DNA of 64,000 nt from JBJGXI01 sp045635475 (GCF_045635475.1 NZ_JBJGXI010000028.1:1-64000); one strand, 5' to 3'; numbered from the stretch's first letter, positions 34,218-43,011 are shown. Numbers and translations: made by a program. Notes: generated from the letters alone by a model not told the origin.

Positions 34218-35226
34218 TTTTTACAAGCCCCCTACGTGCAATGTAGATAAAAAACGGCACACCTAATAGTGCAGTAACTACACCGATTGGAACTTCCTGT
34301 GGCATAATTACTAATCTCGCAACAACGTCCGCTAAAAGTAGAAGACTCGCGCCAATTAATGCACTAAGCGGGATTATCCATCGGTAATCTGAACCAACAA
34401 TGCCCCGCACCATATGTGGCACGATTAAGCCAACAAAACCAACTGAACCAGCAATCGCTACCGAACCACCCGCGAGCAATACCACAATTACACCCATTGT
34501 GATTTTAATCAGTACTGTTTTCTGCCCTAAGCTTTTGGCAACATCTTCCCCGGACATAAAAATATTAATTGATCCTCCAAGGAATAAAGCAACAAGTATT
34601 GCCGGAACAATGAACGGAAGGACCGGCAATAACATATCAAGGGAACGACCCGCAACAGAGCCGGCTAGCCAAAACAACACACTTTGTAGTCCCTGTTCAT
34701 CGACTACCAACAGACCTTGTGTAAACGATACAAACAGTGCAGAAATTGCTGCACCTGCGAGCACAATTTTCAGTGGCGATAAGCCATCTCTTCCTAAAGA
34801 ACCAAGAAAATAAACGAGCGCCGCCGAAATAGCCGCACCGATAAACGCAATCCACATGTAGTGCGTGAGCGAGCTAACCGAGAAAAAAGTAGAAGCGACA
34901 ACGATAAAAAAGATTGCACCTGCATTAATACCGAGAATATCGGGCGCTGCTAATGGATTTTTCGTTAACGCCTGCATAAATGCACCCGCTACCGCTAAAC
35001 TCGCACCGATTACAGCCGCAATTAGTGCCCGTGAAAGCCTGGAAGTCATAATAATCATATGCTCAGTCACTTCAGCATCATAGTGAAAAAAAGCATTATA
35101 TGTAGTTTGAAATGGAATCGAGGTTTGACCAAGACTTACACTTAATACAAAGGAGAATATGCATAATAGTAAACTAGCTATGATTGCAACAATTCGGTAA
35201 GTTGTCCTCGAAATTGAGAGTTTCAT
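34210..35226 (-). CDS. FecCD-type siderophore ABC permease, first subunit
   Basis: 338 aa, multi-helix FecCD protein: MTSRLSRALIAAVIGASLAVAG, KNPLAAPDILGINAGA, GSVGFVGLIVPHMVRGIVG and EVPIGVVTALLGVPFFIYI. AGAGGA precedes its ATG. Partner of the next permease. No ATPase gene is in the cluster; in B. subtilis the shared YusV ATPase serves such permeases, so one is expected elsewhere. Confidence 0.92.
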   Translation of the reverse strand: MKLSISRTTYRIVAIIASLLLCIFSFVLSVSLGQTSIPFQTTYNAFFHYDAEVTEHMIIMTSRLSRALIAAVIGASLAVAGAFMQALTKNPLAAPDILGINAGAIFFIVVASTFFSVSSLTHYMWIAFIGAAISAALVYFLGSLGRDGLSPLKIVLAGAAISALFVSFTQGLLVVDEQGLQSVLFWLAGSVAGRSLDMLLPVLPFIVPAILVALFLGGSINIFMSGEDVAKSLGQKTVLIKITMGVIVVLLAGGSVAIAGSVGFVGLIVPHMVRGIVGSDYRWIIPLSALIGASLLLLADVVARLVIMPQEVPIGVVTALLGVPFFIYIARRGLVKNG

Positions 35227-35345
35227 ATACGTCCTCTTTCGTCACTTTTTATATAGATTACAGATAATCGTCAATTTTCATAATCCTGTTTTTTAGCCAT
35301 TCATTCACCAACCACATGCAGTAGTGTATTAAGAAGTTCCTATTT

Positions 35346-35379
35346 AAATGTGAATGCAAGGTAATTATGAGGTTGATTC
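35346..35379 (+). repeat. Dispersed ~45-bp repeat, copy B (partial)
   Basis: TGTGAATGCAAGGTAATTAT and the following GAGGTTG match the right half of the copies at 43108-43150 and 6736-6780. Confidence 0.35.
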
Positions 35380-35386
35380 ACAAAGG

Positions 35387-35413
35387 AAAAAGGAGAAGAA
35401 ACTATCCTTCTCC
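35387..35413 (-). terminator. Internal terminator/attenuator after the binding-protein gene
   Basis: GGAGAAG (35392-35398) pairs with CTTCTCC (35407-35413) and T5 follows on the minus strand. It would cut most transcripts after the binding protein, leaving less message for the permeases. The gap 35227-35434 holds only this and a repeat copy. Confidence 0.65.
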
Positions 35414-35434
35414 GCATCCCTTTCTATAATTATA

Positions 35435-36457
35435 CTATTGTTCTAATCCAAAGCGGTCATAAATATCGTCAAGCATTAAATTTGCTGCAAGGATTCCGCC
35501 AGCCATATTCCAAGTAACTTCATCTACCATATACACCTGGTCATTTTTAACAGCATCAAGGTTTGCCCAAAGCGGATGACTCTGCCACTCTTCAAACGTT
35601 TTTGCTACAGCTGGATCATCCTCATTAAAGATATAAAAAACATCTGCGTTCATGCTAGGAATTGCTTCTTTATCAGGCAACTGTATGCCCCACTCATCAC
35701 TTTGCTGACTTTCTGGTCTTGTAAAACCAAGCTCCGCTAAAATTGAACCAGCAAAACCAGTGTAATAAATACGTGCATGATCAGCTCTGAAATTTAAGAC
35801 GGATACATTCACTGGCCATTCATCGCCAAGCTCTGCTGCAACCTTTTCTTTAAAATCAGCTACTCGCTCATCCCAAGCTGTTAATAGCTCAGTTGCCTTG
35901 TCTTCTTGATTCATCGCTTGCCCCATTAATTCTACTGTTCCTTTGAAATCAAAGACTGTTTCATGTGCTACTGTTGGCGCAATTTGCGCTAGCTGATCAT
36001 AAATTTCTTCATGACGCATTTTGGAAGCAATGATTAAATCTGGATCAAGCTTCGCAATTTCCTCTAAATTCGGTTGTGTTTCCGTCCCTACAATAGTGAC
36101 ACCTTCTAAATCATCACGCAAATACTCATATGTAGGCTGCTGCACCCAAGACTCTACCGCACCAACTGGTGTCACGCCAAATGCGACTATCGCATCAGTT
36201 GCACCTTGATAAAGCGTAACAATTTTCATTGGTGTACCTTCTATCGGCGTTGTACCCATCGCGTGCGTAACTTCACGAGCATCGGACGTGGCATTCTCAT
36301 CTGTTTCTTCGTCGGCACCATTTTGATCCTGCTGTTCTTGATCTTCCTCTGTATCTTCAGACGTTCCTTCCTGTCCACCACAAGCAGCTAAAAGTACGAG
36401 TGATGCAAGGATTAACGTAATCATCCACACTAATTTACGATTTGCAAATACTGACAT
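35435..36457 (-). CDS. Ferric-siderophore-binding lipoprotein (YfiY/FhuD-like)
   Basis: ATG 36457 with GGAGG 8 nt upstream; 340 aa. The signal peptide ends in lipobox VLLAAC. An acidic linker (EDTEEDQEQQDQ) leads to the class III binding-protein fold: AMGTTPIEGTPMKIVTL, VTPVGAVESWVQQ, LDPDLIIASKMRHEEI, ARIYYTGFAGSILAELGF. The AMGTT.I.GTP.KIV opening resembles YfiY, which carries hydroxamate/citrate siderophores such as schizokinen. A Fur box lies just upstream. Confidence 0.9.
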   Translation of the reverse strand: MSVFANRKLVWMITLILASLVLLAACGGQEGTSEDTEEDQEQQDQNGADEETDENATSDAREVTHAMGTTPIEGTPMKIVTLYQGATDAIVAFGVTPVGAVESWVQQPTYEYLRDDLEGVTIVGTETQPNLEEIAKLDPDLIIASKMRHEEIYDQLAQIAPTVAHETVFDFKGTVELMGQAMNQEDKATELLTAWDERVADFKEKVAAELGDEWPVNVSVLNFRADHARIYYTGFAGSILAELGFTRPESQQSDEWGIQLPDKEAIPSMNADVFYIFNEDDPAVAKTFEEWQSHPLWANLDAVKNDQVYMVDEVTWNMAGGILAANLMLDDIYDRFGLEQ

Positions 36458-36478
36458 AAAACTAACCTCCACTTAATT

Positions 36479-36497
36479 GATAATGATTCTCATTATT
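36479..36497. promoter_or_regulatory. Fur box
   Basis: GATAATGATTCTCATTATT matches the 19-bp consensus GATAATGATAATCATTATC at 16 positions, about 20 bases before the binding-protein start. It predicts iron repression of the siderophore operon. Confidence 0.85.
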
Positions 36498-36624
36498 ACT
36501 ATCAATAGCATATATGGACTAAGTTAAAAATGCAAGCGTTTTTTGAAACTGCCATAAAAAAAAGCTTAGCCAATTTCATATACTGATTTTCAGCTATCCA
36601 CAGTTGAATTAACCGTCTCCTAAC

Positions 36625-36672
36625 TATATATAGATACAGATAGCTGTATAAGGTTGTTATGAAATTGACTCC
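36625..36672 (+). repeat. Dispersed ~45-bp repeat, copy C (diverged)
   Basis: TATATA-GATA...AAGGTTGTTATGAAATTGACT resembles the copies at 6736 and 43108. The rest of the gap 36498-36773 contains a TATAAT (36739-36744) for the MFS gene. Confidence 0.35.
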
Positions 36673-36773
36673 GCTATTTAATGATTGGTAAATTATACAT
36701 CTATGAATCAATCATTATACTAAACACATCAAATCCCTTATAATACAATACAATGGTTAAGGTGGTGATTTTT

Positions 36774-38030
36774 ATGAAACAAGATAAACAAGATTCAATC
36801 GTACATAGTCCAACAGGTAAACAGCGCCTTGGGTTAGCCCTGCTTCTCGGTATGCTGTGTGCTTTAGGACCATTCAATATTGATATGTATTTACCAAGTT
36901 TGCCGCAAATTGCGGATGATTTTGAAACTCACGCCTCATTCGTACAGCTAAGCTTAACTGCTTGCTTATTCGGCCTTGCGATTGGGCAAATCATCGTTGG
37001 CCCGATTAGTGATGCAGTGGGGAGAAGAAAACCGATATTAATATTCATTTCCTTATTCGCGTTAGCATCGCTGCTTTGTGCATTCGCACCAAATATTATC
37101 GTATTAGTAATAGCTCGATTTTTACAAGGCTTCACGGCATCCGCAGGTATTGTACTGTCTCGTGCTGTTGTGCGAGATGTTTTTAATGGAAAAGAATTAA
37201 CGAAGTTTTTTGCCCTCTTAATGGTAATTAATGCAACAGGTCCGATGATTGCACCAATATCAGGTGGCGCAATTTTGCTGTTGCCATTTGCGACGTGGCA
37301 TACTATTTTTATGTTTCTATTTTTATTCGGCATCATCATTGTGACAATTGTTGCTTTTAAATTGAAAGAAACATTGCCTGAAAGTAAACGAGTCCCGGCC
37401 TCGATTGGTCAGTCCATACGTACGATGGGAAGCCTGTTGAAAGATCGTACCTTTATCGGTTACGCGATCGTCGTTGGCTTCGTGCAGGGTGGTACGTTTG
37501 CCTATGTTGCCGGCACGCCTTTTGTATACCAGGATATTTATAACGTATCTCCGCAGATGTTCAGTATTTTATTTGGTATTAATGGTTTAGCAATTATTTC
37601 GGGTAGTTTCTTAGTAGGACGATTAAGTGGCATTATCCACGAAAGAACGTTGCTTCGCACAGGCGTGATCGTTTCCTTATGTGCGAACACAACGTTACTT
37701 GTGATGACGATTATCCAAGGACCAATAGCAATGCTAGTAATCCCAATCTTCATCCACTTGCTTTCGATCGGAATCATCTTAACGAGTAGCTTTTCTCTAG
37801 CAATGGAACACCAGAGCAAACGCGCCGGAAGTGCAAGCGCCTTATTAGGCATGCTTCCATTATTAGTAGGATCAATGATCGCACCACTTATTGGCATTAA
37901 CGAAACAACAGCCATACCAATGGGCGCATCATTATTTACAACATCCGCAATCGGCGCAATCGCCTTTTTCACATTAACAAGGCAAAGAAAAAATCAAACA
38001 CAGCAGACCGAAGTCGTTGTCGAAGGATAA
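36774..38030 (+). CDS. Bcr/CflA-type MFS drug efflux pump
   Basis: ATG 36774 (AAGGTGG upstream), 418 aa, 12 membrane helices. Bcr/CflA markers: LGPFNIDMYLPSLPQIADDF, GLAIGQIIVGPISDAVGRRKP (motif A), IARFLQGFTASAGIVLSRAVVRD and ATGPMIAPISGG. It should export drugs or sulfonamide/cysteine-like compounds with proton antiport. Monocistronic; a long hairpin follows. Confidence 0.9.
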   Translation: MKQDKQDSIVHSPTGKQRLGLALLLGMLCALGPFNIDMYLPSLPQIADDFETHASFVQLSLTACLFGLAIGQIIVGPISDAVGRRKPILIFISLFALASLLCAFAPNIIVLVIARFLQGFTASAGIVLSRAVVRDVFNGKELTKFFALLMVINATGPMIAPISGGAILLLPFATWHTIFMFLFLFGIIIVTIVAFKLKETLPESKRVPASIGQSIRTMGSLLKDRTFIGYAIVVGFVQGGTFAYVAGTPFVYQDIYNVSPQMFSILFGINGLAIISGSFLVGRLSGIIHERTLLRTGVIVSLCANTTLLVMTIIQGPIAMLVIPIFIHLLSIGIILTSSFSLAMEHQSKRAGSASALLGMLPLLVGSMIAPLIGINETTAIPMGASLFTTSAIGAIAFFTLTRQRKNQTQQTEVVVEG

Positions 38031-38033
38031 CAA

Positions 38034-38072
38034 AATAGCGGAACAAGGGGTCAGTTCTCTTGTTCCGCTATT
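38034..38072 (+). terminator. Terminator-like hairpin after the MFS gene
   Basis: AATAGCGGAACAAG (38034-38047) pairs perfectly with CTTGTTCCGCTATT (38059-38072). The tail is only moderately T-rich. Confidence 0.6.
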
Positions 38073-38132
38073 CATATTTAAAGATAAAACCTCAGCAGTA
38101 TAACCATTTTTCATTTCTATAAAAACCATTCA

Positions 38133-38900
38133 CTACTGATCAACCGATTTCTTCCTTTTCCTAACCATAATGAAAATTACAAACGCGGTAATAGCTGCGA
38201 TTAAAATAATTGTAATAGCGATATACATCGGATCTTCATTAATTTCACTAGGGATGAAGCGATTAGTAATTGGGCCAATGGCTATAATAAGCGGGATAAT
38301 AATCGTAAACCATGTTTTCGTATAGAAAGCAGCGCCTATAAATATTAAAACACATACAGCTGCAATGATATGATTCTGGAATGGTGTCGCTACAAAGGTT
38401 GCTTCAAAGTTTTGTTCTTGGTACCAAAGTAACAGCAAAACACCTAGCCCTGTAACGATAATGTTTGTTAAACTAACAGCCACGATAAATGCCCATTTTT
38501 TATGAAAAAGTTTTGGTAAACCTTTATACAAGAATAAGGTATAAATACTCATACATACTAACGCTGCGACTACCGCTATAACAATAATAATTGCGGAGAC
38601 AGCAAACTCACCTGAAAGTGCCGGCACAAAGCCCAAATAAGCAGCTAACAATACGATTAATAACGGAATTAATCCAGCAAGCTCCCGAAAATCAGTATCC
38701 ATCGACTTTCCAATGCTTTTCATATATTGCTTTGGACTTTCACCAATAATATGTTTAATATCCTTCCCTGCAGCCTCTGCTTCTAATAGATGATCTTCAA
38801 GTTCTTCTGTAATCTGATTAATCTCTTCATCATTCTTACCTTTTGATATCAAATACATCCGAAGCTCAATCAAAAACTGTTCTGACTGTTTCGAAATCAT
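38133..38900 (-). CDS. HAAS-domain membrane protein partnered with PadR
   Basis: 255 aa. The N-terminal 65 residues (FLIELRMYLISKGKNDEEI...ITEELEDHLLEAEAAG...IIGESPKQYMKSIG) are a HAAS-type helical domain that usually accompanies PadR regulators. Seven or so membrane helices follow (about 72-250). Its ATG overlaps the PadR stop (ATGA). Function unknown; such pairs often respond to membrane or drug stress. Confidence 0.82.
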   Translation of the reverse strand: MISKQSEQFLIELRMYLISKGKNDEEINQITEELEDHLLEAEAAGKDIKHIIGESPKQYMKSIGKSMDTDFRELAGLIPLLIVLLAAYLGFVPALSGEFAVSAIIIVIAVVAALVCMSIYTLFLYKGLPKLFHKKWAFIVAVSLTNIIVTGLGVLLLLWYQEQNFEATFVATPFQNHIIAAVCVLIFIGAAFYTKTWFTIIIPLIIAIGPITNRFIPSEINEDPMYIAITIILIAAITAFVIFIMVRKRKKSVDQ

Positions 38901-39235
38901 ACATTCTCCCCTCTCTCCTTTTGCAATACGCTGTTAACGGTTGTGCTCAACTGTTCCCAACGCTTCACAAATAATTGCAATTCATGTTCCCCTTTTTCTG
39001 TTAATGCGTAATATTTTCGTTTCGGCCCAGCTGTTGATTTTCGTAATGTGGTGCTTACTAGATTGTCTTTTTGCATTCGAAGTAATAATGGATAGATGGT
39101 GCCTTCACTAAAATTCTGAAATCCATACGATTCCAGTCTATTCGCCAGCTCATATCCATAAATTTCCCCATCCTTAATGATCGATAACAAACAGCCATCT
39201 AATATTCCTTTTAACATTTGAGTAGTATCTGCCAT
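38897..39235 (-). CDS. PadR-family transcriptional repressor
   Basis: ATG 39235 with AAAGGAG 8 nt upstream; 112 aa. PadR winged helix: CLLSIIKDGEIYGYELANRLE, FSEGTIYPLLLRMQKDNLV, GPKRKYYALTEKG, then the C-terminal dimerisation helix. It heads a two-gene operon with the HAAS membrane protein. Three CTTGYATTRCAAG palindromes upstream are its likely operators. Confidence 0.92.
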   Translation of the reverse strand: MADTTQMLKGILDGCLLSIIKDGEIYGYELANRLESYGFQNFSEGTIYPLLLRMQKDNLVSTTLRKSTAGPKRKYYALTEKGEHELQLFVKRWEQLSTTVNSVLQKERGENV

Positions 39236-39256
39236 CCAGATTACTCCTTTCATTAC

Positions 39257-39345
39257 CTTGTATTACAATACATACGCATAAATAAAATTACCTTGCATTA
39301 CAAGATATACATTGAATATATATTAATTTGTCTTGTATTGCAAGG
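39257..39345. promoter_or_regulatory. Three PadR-type palindromic operators
   Basis: CTTGTATTACAA (39258-39269), CTTGCATTACAAG (39293-39305) and CTTGTATTGCAAG (39333-39345) are near-identical palindromes spaced about 36 and 40 bp, upstream of padR. Confidence 0.7.
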
Positions 39346-39494
39346 TATTAATAAGATATATCTTTAAAGTAACATCACCTTTTACGGAAGGCTGCTTTCT
39401 AAAAGATTGTTGTTAGTGCACAAAACAACTAGAATCCGACATAGCACTAAACAGGCGCTGTAGAGGAGGCATGTACTGTAGTCGATGAGACGAT

Positions 39495-39674
39495 GACGGC
39501 CACCACAGCGCTTATCTGTGACAAATGAGGCATTATTAGAATTGCGCGGCCACCAGTGCACTTATTTGGGTGAATTTGTTGTTTCAACGAGTTGATATCA
39601 TAAATAAGTGCTGTGGTGGCCGTCAAATCATCGAAACTGAAAAACCAAGCGAAATAAGCGCTTATATGGCCGCT
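39495..39674. repeat. Cluster of four alternating ~21-bp repeats
   Basis: GACGGCCACCACAGCGCTTA (39495 on) is repeated inverted at 39604-39624 with one mismatch over 21 bp. Related units lie at 39544-39568 (forward) and 39649-39674 (inverted). Two forward then two inverted copies could fold into nested cruciforms or RNA stems. The surrounding 39236-39942 gap otherwise holds only the PadR operators and the promoter of the next gene. Confidence 0.6.
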
Positions 39675-39942
39675 CAATCTGGTTAGCCACTCTGCTGTTG
39701 GAATAGCTAGACGCGTGACCCAAAAATCAAGAGTACTACAACGGATTTGACGTATAAAGCAACAAACTCTCCGAAAAAAGCCTTACCTAAAAACATCTCC
39801 ACTATTCGTCACCAAAATCTATTGAAATACACTTGAAAATGGATATTTATGTTAAAATGCTGGTAGGTATAGATAGTATAAAAGTATTTGGTCACAGATT
39901 GCTCGCGCACAAACAATCCTATATTTTTTTTTGAGGCTTAAC

Positions 39943-40140
39943 ATGATTATCGGTACATTATTTTTGTGTCTTGTATGTAGCTATTTTTTTGTTTCATTCT
40001 TAATAAAGGCATTTCATGACGACAGTGACCCTTTACACAAAGTGTTAGCAAGTGTCTTTTTCACTTTATGGACAATAACTATGCTTGAAGTTATCGCTAA
40101 TATTATTGGACGAAGTTTATTAGAGATTTTTTACATTTAA
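39943..40140 (+). CDS. Small two-helix membrane protein
   Basis: ATG 39943 with GAGG 6 nt upstream; 65 aa. Helices at about 1-20 and 38-60 separated by KAFHDDSDPLHK. No known family. It begins a row of short plus-strand genes (to 41673). Confidence 0.5.
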   Translation: MIIGTLFLCLVCSYFFVSFLIKAFHDDSDPLHKVLASVFFTLWTITMLEVIANIIGRSLLEIFYI

Positions 40141-40197
40141 TGAAGTAAGAATTGAACAGGTTGATGTGGTTGATTAATTATCAAAAAGGAGAGGTGG

Positions 40198-40461
40198 ATG
40201 GTTTTGAATAGACTAGAATTTATAGGAGCTAGCTTACTACTATCTGGAGCAGTTCTGTTTGGTTTTATGCATCTTGCTATAGCAAATTATGTTCCAAATA
40301 TGGGAGGATGGAGTGATCCTCCCGGGAAATTTAATCAGGTACTCCGTGATACTATGATTACTTTTCCATACTACTTAGGTCTTATTTTAATTTTGACAGG
40401 GCTAGTTCTCTTATTTTTAAAGGATATTATAAAAGTAATGAACTTTTTGATAGGTAAATAA
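40198..40461 (+). CDS. Small two-helix membrane protein
   Basis: 87 aa; helices about 8-30 and 57-75 flank an outside loop with NYVPNMGGWSDPPGKF. AAAGGAG precedes ATG 40198 (a TTG at 40204 is an alternative). Not recognised. Confidence 0.6.
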   Translation: MVLNRLEFIGASLLLSGAVLFGFMHLAIANYVPNMGGWSDPPGKFNQVLRDTMITFPYYLGLILILTGLVLLFLKDIIKVMNFLIGK

Positions 40462-40507
40462 TCATACAGCACCTTGTAAGAATTACGCAATACAACGGAG
40501 GCAAGCG

Positions 40508-40963
40508 ATGCCAATTATTAAACATAAGCAATTTATACACGCACCGGTCGAATTATGCTTTGACCTGGCACGAAACGTAGATGTACATATTCAAACAACT
40601 GCCAAAACAAAGGAAAGAGCAGTGAGCGGGGTTACGCAGGGATTACTAGAAGAAGGTGATACTGTCACTTGGGAAGCTATTCACCTTGGTATTAAACAAA
40701 GACTAACTGCTAAAGTAACGCACATCGACTATCCAATTGAATTTGTTGATATCATGGTAAAAGGAGCATTCCATTCTTTTACGCATACCCATCAATTTGT
40801 GGAAGAGAATGATGGCACCATCATGATTGATCTATTTGATTATCGGTCGCCTTTCGGTTTAATTGGAAGATTAGCAGACAAATTGTTTCTTGAGAAATAT
40901 ATGACACGATTTATAATGAGCAGAGCAAAAGAACTAAAAAGGATTGCTGAAAGTATTGATTAG
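40508..40963 (+). CDS. SRPBCC-family (polyketide cyclase-like) protein
   Basis: 151 aa START-like fold: IIKHKQFIHAPVELCFDLARNVDVH at the N-terminus, central GDTVTWEAIHLGIKQRLTAKVT, and the C-terminal helix RFIMSRAKELKRIAES. These proteins bind hydrophobic ligands in a helix-grip pocket; the ligand is unknown. CGGAGG precedes the ATG. Confidence 0.82.
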   Translation: MPIIKHKQFIHAPVELCFDLARNVDVHIQTTAKTKERAVSGVTQGLLEEGDTVTWEAIHLGIKQRLTAKVTHIDYPIEFVDIMVKGAFHSFTHTHQFVEENDGTIMIDLFDYRSPFGLIGRLADKLFLEKYMTRFIMSRAKELKRIAESID

Positions 40964-41124
40964 GTGGTTTATATAAAAAATGGTGGATTCAGGCTTTTTT
41001 GAAGTTATATACTAACTAGCAGAATAGCTTAAAGGTAATCCACTTCAATAATCACATGTATAAAAAATTCCAATCTGAAAGAAACTAAACCAATTAATTA
41101 TTTGTTTCAAGGGAAGGAATTTAA

Positions 41125-41673
41125 ATGAACATCCATTTAGAGAATGCGTGGAAGACAAGGAAAGTACAAGATACCCTCTCTCAACTCGAACTTGAACAGT
41201 GGGTTGAGTATCAGCTGTTTTCATGGAATTGGTGGGTTCTTCTTGCATTTGTTATTACACCATGGATTGTTTGGATCAAGTTTTTCGATCGAAAAAGATT
41301 AATTGAACTTTTGTTAGTAGGTTGTTTAGTAGCTATTCCCATTATTTTGTTAGATGCAATAGGCAGCTTTTATAAATTTTGGATGTATCCTATAGAACTA
41401 GTTCCGTTTACAATAGGTTCTATAACTTTTGATTCTTCCATTGTAACCGTTACATTCATGTTGCTATATCAATATTTTAAATCTTGGAAATCCTATAGCA
41501 TCGTATTAGTTACAATGGCACTCGTTTTTTCTTTTATAGGTGAACCATTAGCCCATTTTTTTAAGTGGGTGTATTATATTAATTGGAACTATTTATATTC
41601 CTTTATTATTTACATTGTTCTTGGTATGATCTTAAAATTTGCTGTCGATAACTTTAAAAGGATAAGTTCTTAG
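41125..41673 (+). CDS. CBO0543-family membrane protein
   Basis: 182 aa, five or six helices. Family features: YQLFSWNWWVLLAFVITPWIVWIKFFDRKR near the N-terminus and PLAHFFKWVYYINWNYLYSF near the C-terminus. Widespread in Firmicutes with no assigned role. GGAAGGA precedes the ATG. Confidence 0.75.
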   Translation: MNIHLENAWKTRKVQDTLSQLELEQWVEYQLFSWNWWVLLAFVITPWIVWIKFFDRKRLIELLLVGCLVAIPIILLDAIGSFYKFWMYPIELVPFTIGSITFDSSIVTVTFMLLYQYFKSWKSYSIVLVTMALVFSFIGEPLAHFFKWVYYINWNYLYSFIIYIVLGMILKFAVDNFKRISS

Positions 41674-41711
41674 TAAATCCAACTACCTTTAGAGTTGTTC
41701 AAGAATTCAAA

Positions 41712-41884
41712 TCAATGATCAACCCACTCAGGCTCAGAACAATGATAGTTAACACTACTTTCTTCTATCTCAATATCAGCCAGAGTAAAATTGTATCATC
41801 GCTCTCTTGTTCTCATTTCACGAGGACACCAAAAAAGTTCTCGATCTGGCTGATTTCATCACATTGGAAACATACAACCGCCAT
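41712..41884 (-). pseudogene. Decayed small Cys-rich protein gene
   Basis: On the minus strand AVVCFQCDEISQIENFF is followed, after shifts in a T6 run and again about 40 bases later, by WCPREMRTRE and then NFTLADIEIEESSVNYHCSEPEWVDH plus stop. Joined across two frame changes they would make one small zinc-ribbon-like protein. No intact frame remains. The rest of 41674-42065 shows nothing else. Confidence 0.35.
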
Positions 41885-42065
41885 TTTTCACTAATGCGGG
41901 ATCTATTTTATCTGTGTGAAATCAGGTAAAAGGAAAATCTGAGTTTCTGTTTCCATACTCATAGAACATTATGAATAGATGTTTAGCAATTCGGCCAGGT
42001 CCTGCGGCTTATTTGAATGAACACTATTTTTTCCTTTAAAATCCTACTTAAAATGTTCACCATAA

Positions 42066-42806
42066 CTATCTATTCCTACGACATTTCCCACACCGCCTCG
42101 GATGCTGAAAACCCTTTTGTTTGAAAAACTGCTGCTCTCCTACGGTGAAAGTAAAACGATTGCCACATTCCATACATTTTATAAGTAAATCCTGGGGTTC
42201 CATTCCGACCAATGCCTCTTGAATGGATTTTTCTCTATCACGAATCGTCTGTTGATTAACAGGTTCATCCGACCCCAGGAATCTAATTGTATCGCCAATT
42301 TCCGCTCTTACCTTCTTATACTCAATTTTCTCCCACGCTTGTAAAAAAGGGATGTATCGCTGATCTTTTGTTTCTCTTATCCGCTCAAGAAAGGATAAAA
42401 TCATGCCACGATTACGATCCTTTAAATAATACATATCTGGGACAGACTTGCCCTGCTCTAACCACAAATTCCATTCCTGTAAAAATTCTTCCACTCGTTG
42501 CTCCGATTCTATCATCCATCCTCGTTCCGTAAAAACTAACATCGGTAATTTACCACGATAACTTATATCTAGAAAATCATGATCAATCATCCAGTCTATC
42601 TTAGCCATAACATAATCTAGTTTTTCTGCTCGGAAATAGCCGTACACCGGGCACGCGTCCAATCCAAGCTCTAAAATTTTCTTTTCGCGAGATCCTTTTA
42701 AAATCTTGGCTAAGAGTGTTCGGCCACCTTGTGCAATCAGTTCATCAGCGGCGCGCAGAATGGCGCGAATATCGGATTCCGACAATACAAGTTGGTTCGT
42801 ATTCAT
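42066..42806 (-). CDS. RQC-minor-1-type DNA-binding protein with zinc ribbon
   Basis: ATG 42806 (246 aa) is favoured because the preceding small ORF ends there and AAAGG lies upstream. Residues about 5-105 form a winged helix like the RQC domain of RecQ helicases: RAADELIAQGGRTLLAKILKG, ILELGLDACPVYGYF and WMIDHDFLDISYRG. The C-terminus has a four-Cys ribbon (CMECGNRFTF...RRCGKCRR). It lacks any helicase motor. Such stand-alone RQC proteins are conserved in Bacillaceae with unknown role, presumably nucleic-acid binding. Confidence 0.75.
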   Translation of the reverse strand: MNTNQLVLSESDIRAILRAADELIAQGGRTLLAKILKGSREKKILELGLDACPVYGYFRAEKLDYVMAKIDWMIDHDFLDISYRGKLPMLVFTERGWMIESEQRVEEFLQEWNLWLEQGKSVPDMYYLKDRNRGMILSFLERIRETKDQRYIPFLQAWEKIEYKKVRAEIGDTIRFLGSDEPVNQQTIRDREKSIQEALVGMEPQDLLIKCMECGNRFTFTVGEQQFFKQKGFQHPRRCGKCRRNR

Positions 42807-42807
42807 T

Positions 42808-43011
42808 TTATTGCAGCACCTTTCCAAATTTATTTTCATATAAATCCCGGACCCACACTTTTACAGTTGCTTTCCATTGCTGGTTCGATGATGGAATATT
42901 TTTCAGTAGGCTTTTCGGTGTCATGCCTAACTCTTTTGCCATCTGTATATCAGCTTGATTCAACCGACAACGCTTTTTCGCCACAGCCCATGTTGCTTGC
43001 TGCTTTCCCAT
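42808..43011 (-). CDS. Conserved small protein upstream of the RQC gene
   Basis: 67 aa from ATG 43011 (AAAGG 9 nt upstream): GKQQATWAVAKKRCRLN, ELGMTPKSLLKNIPS, QQWKATVKVWVRDLYENKF. Basic and aromatic, likely nucleic-acid-associated. Its stop sits 1 base before the ATG of the RQC protein, so the two are coupled and probably act together. Confidence 0.65.
   Translation of the reverse strand: MGKQQATWAVAKKRCRLNQADIQMAKELGMTPKSLLKNIPSSNQQWKATVKVWVRDLYENKFGKVLQ

Noticed and set aside
36502..36711. 69-codon minus-strand ORF upstream of the siderophore operon
   Set aside because: No ribosome site, low-complexity hydrophobic/Tyr-rich content, and it overlaps a repeat copy.
36929..37972. Two minus-strand ORFs of 136 and 144 codons
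   Set aside because: Antisense to the MFS pump, no ribosome sites, composition typical of reverse-read membrane protein.
39447..39677. 76-codon minus-strand ORF
   Set aside because: It is composed of the inverted repeat cluster and has no ribosome site.
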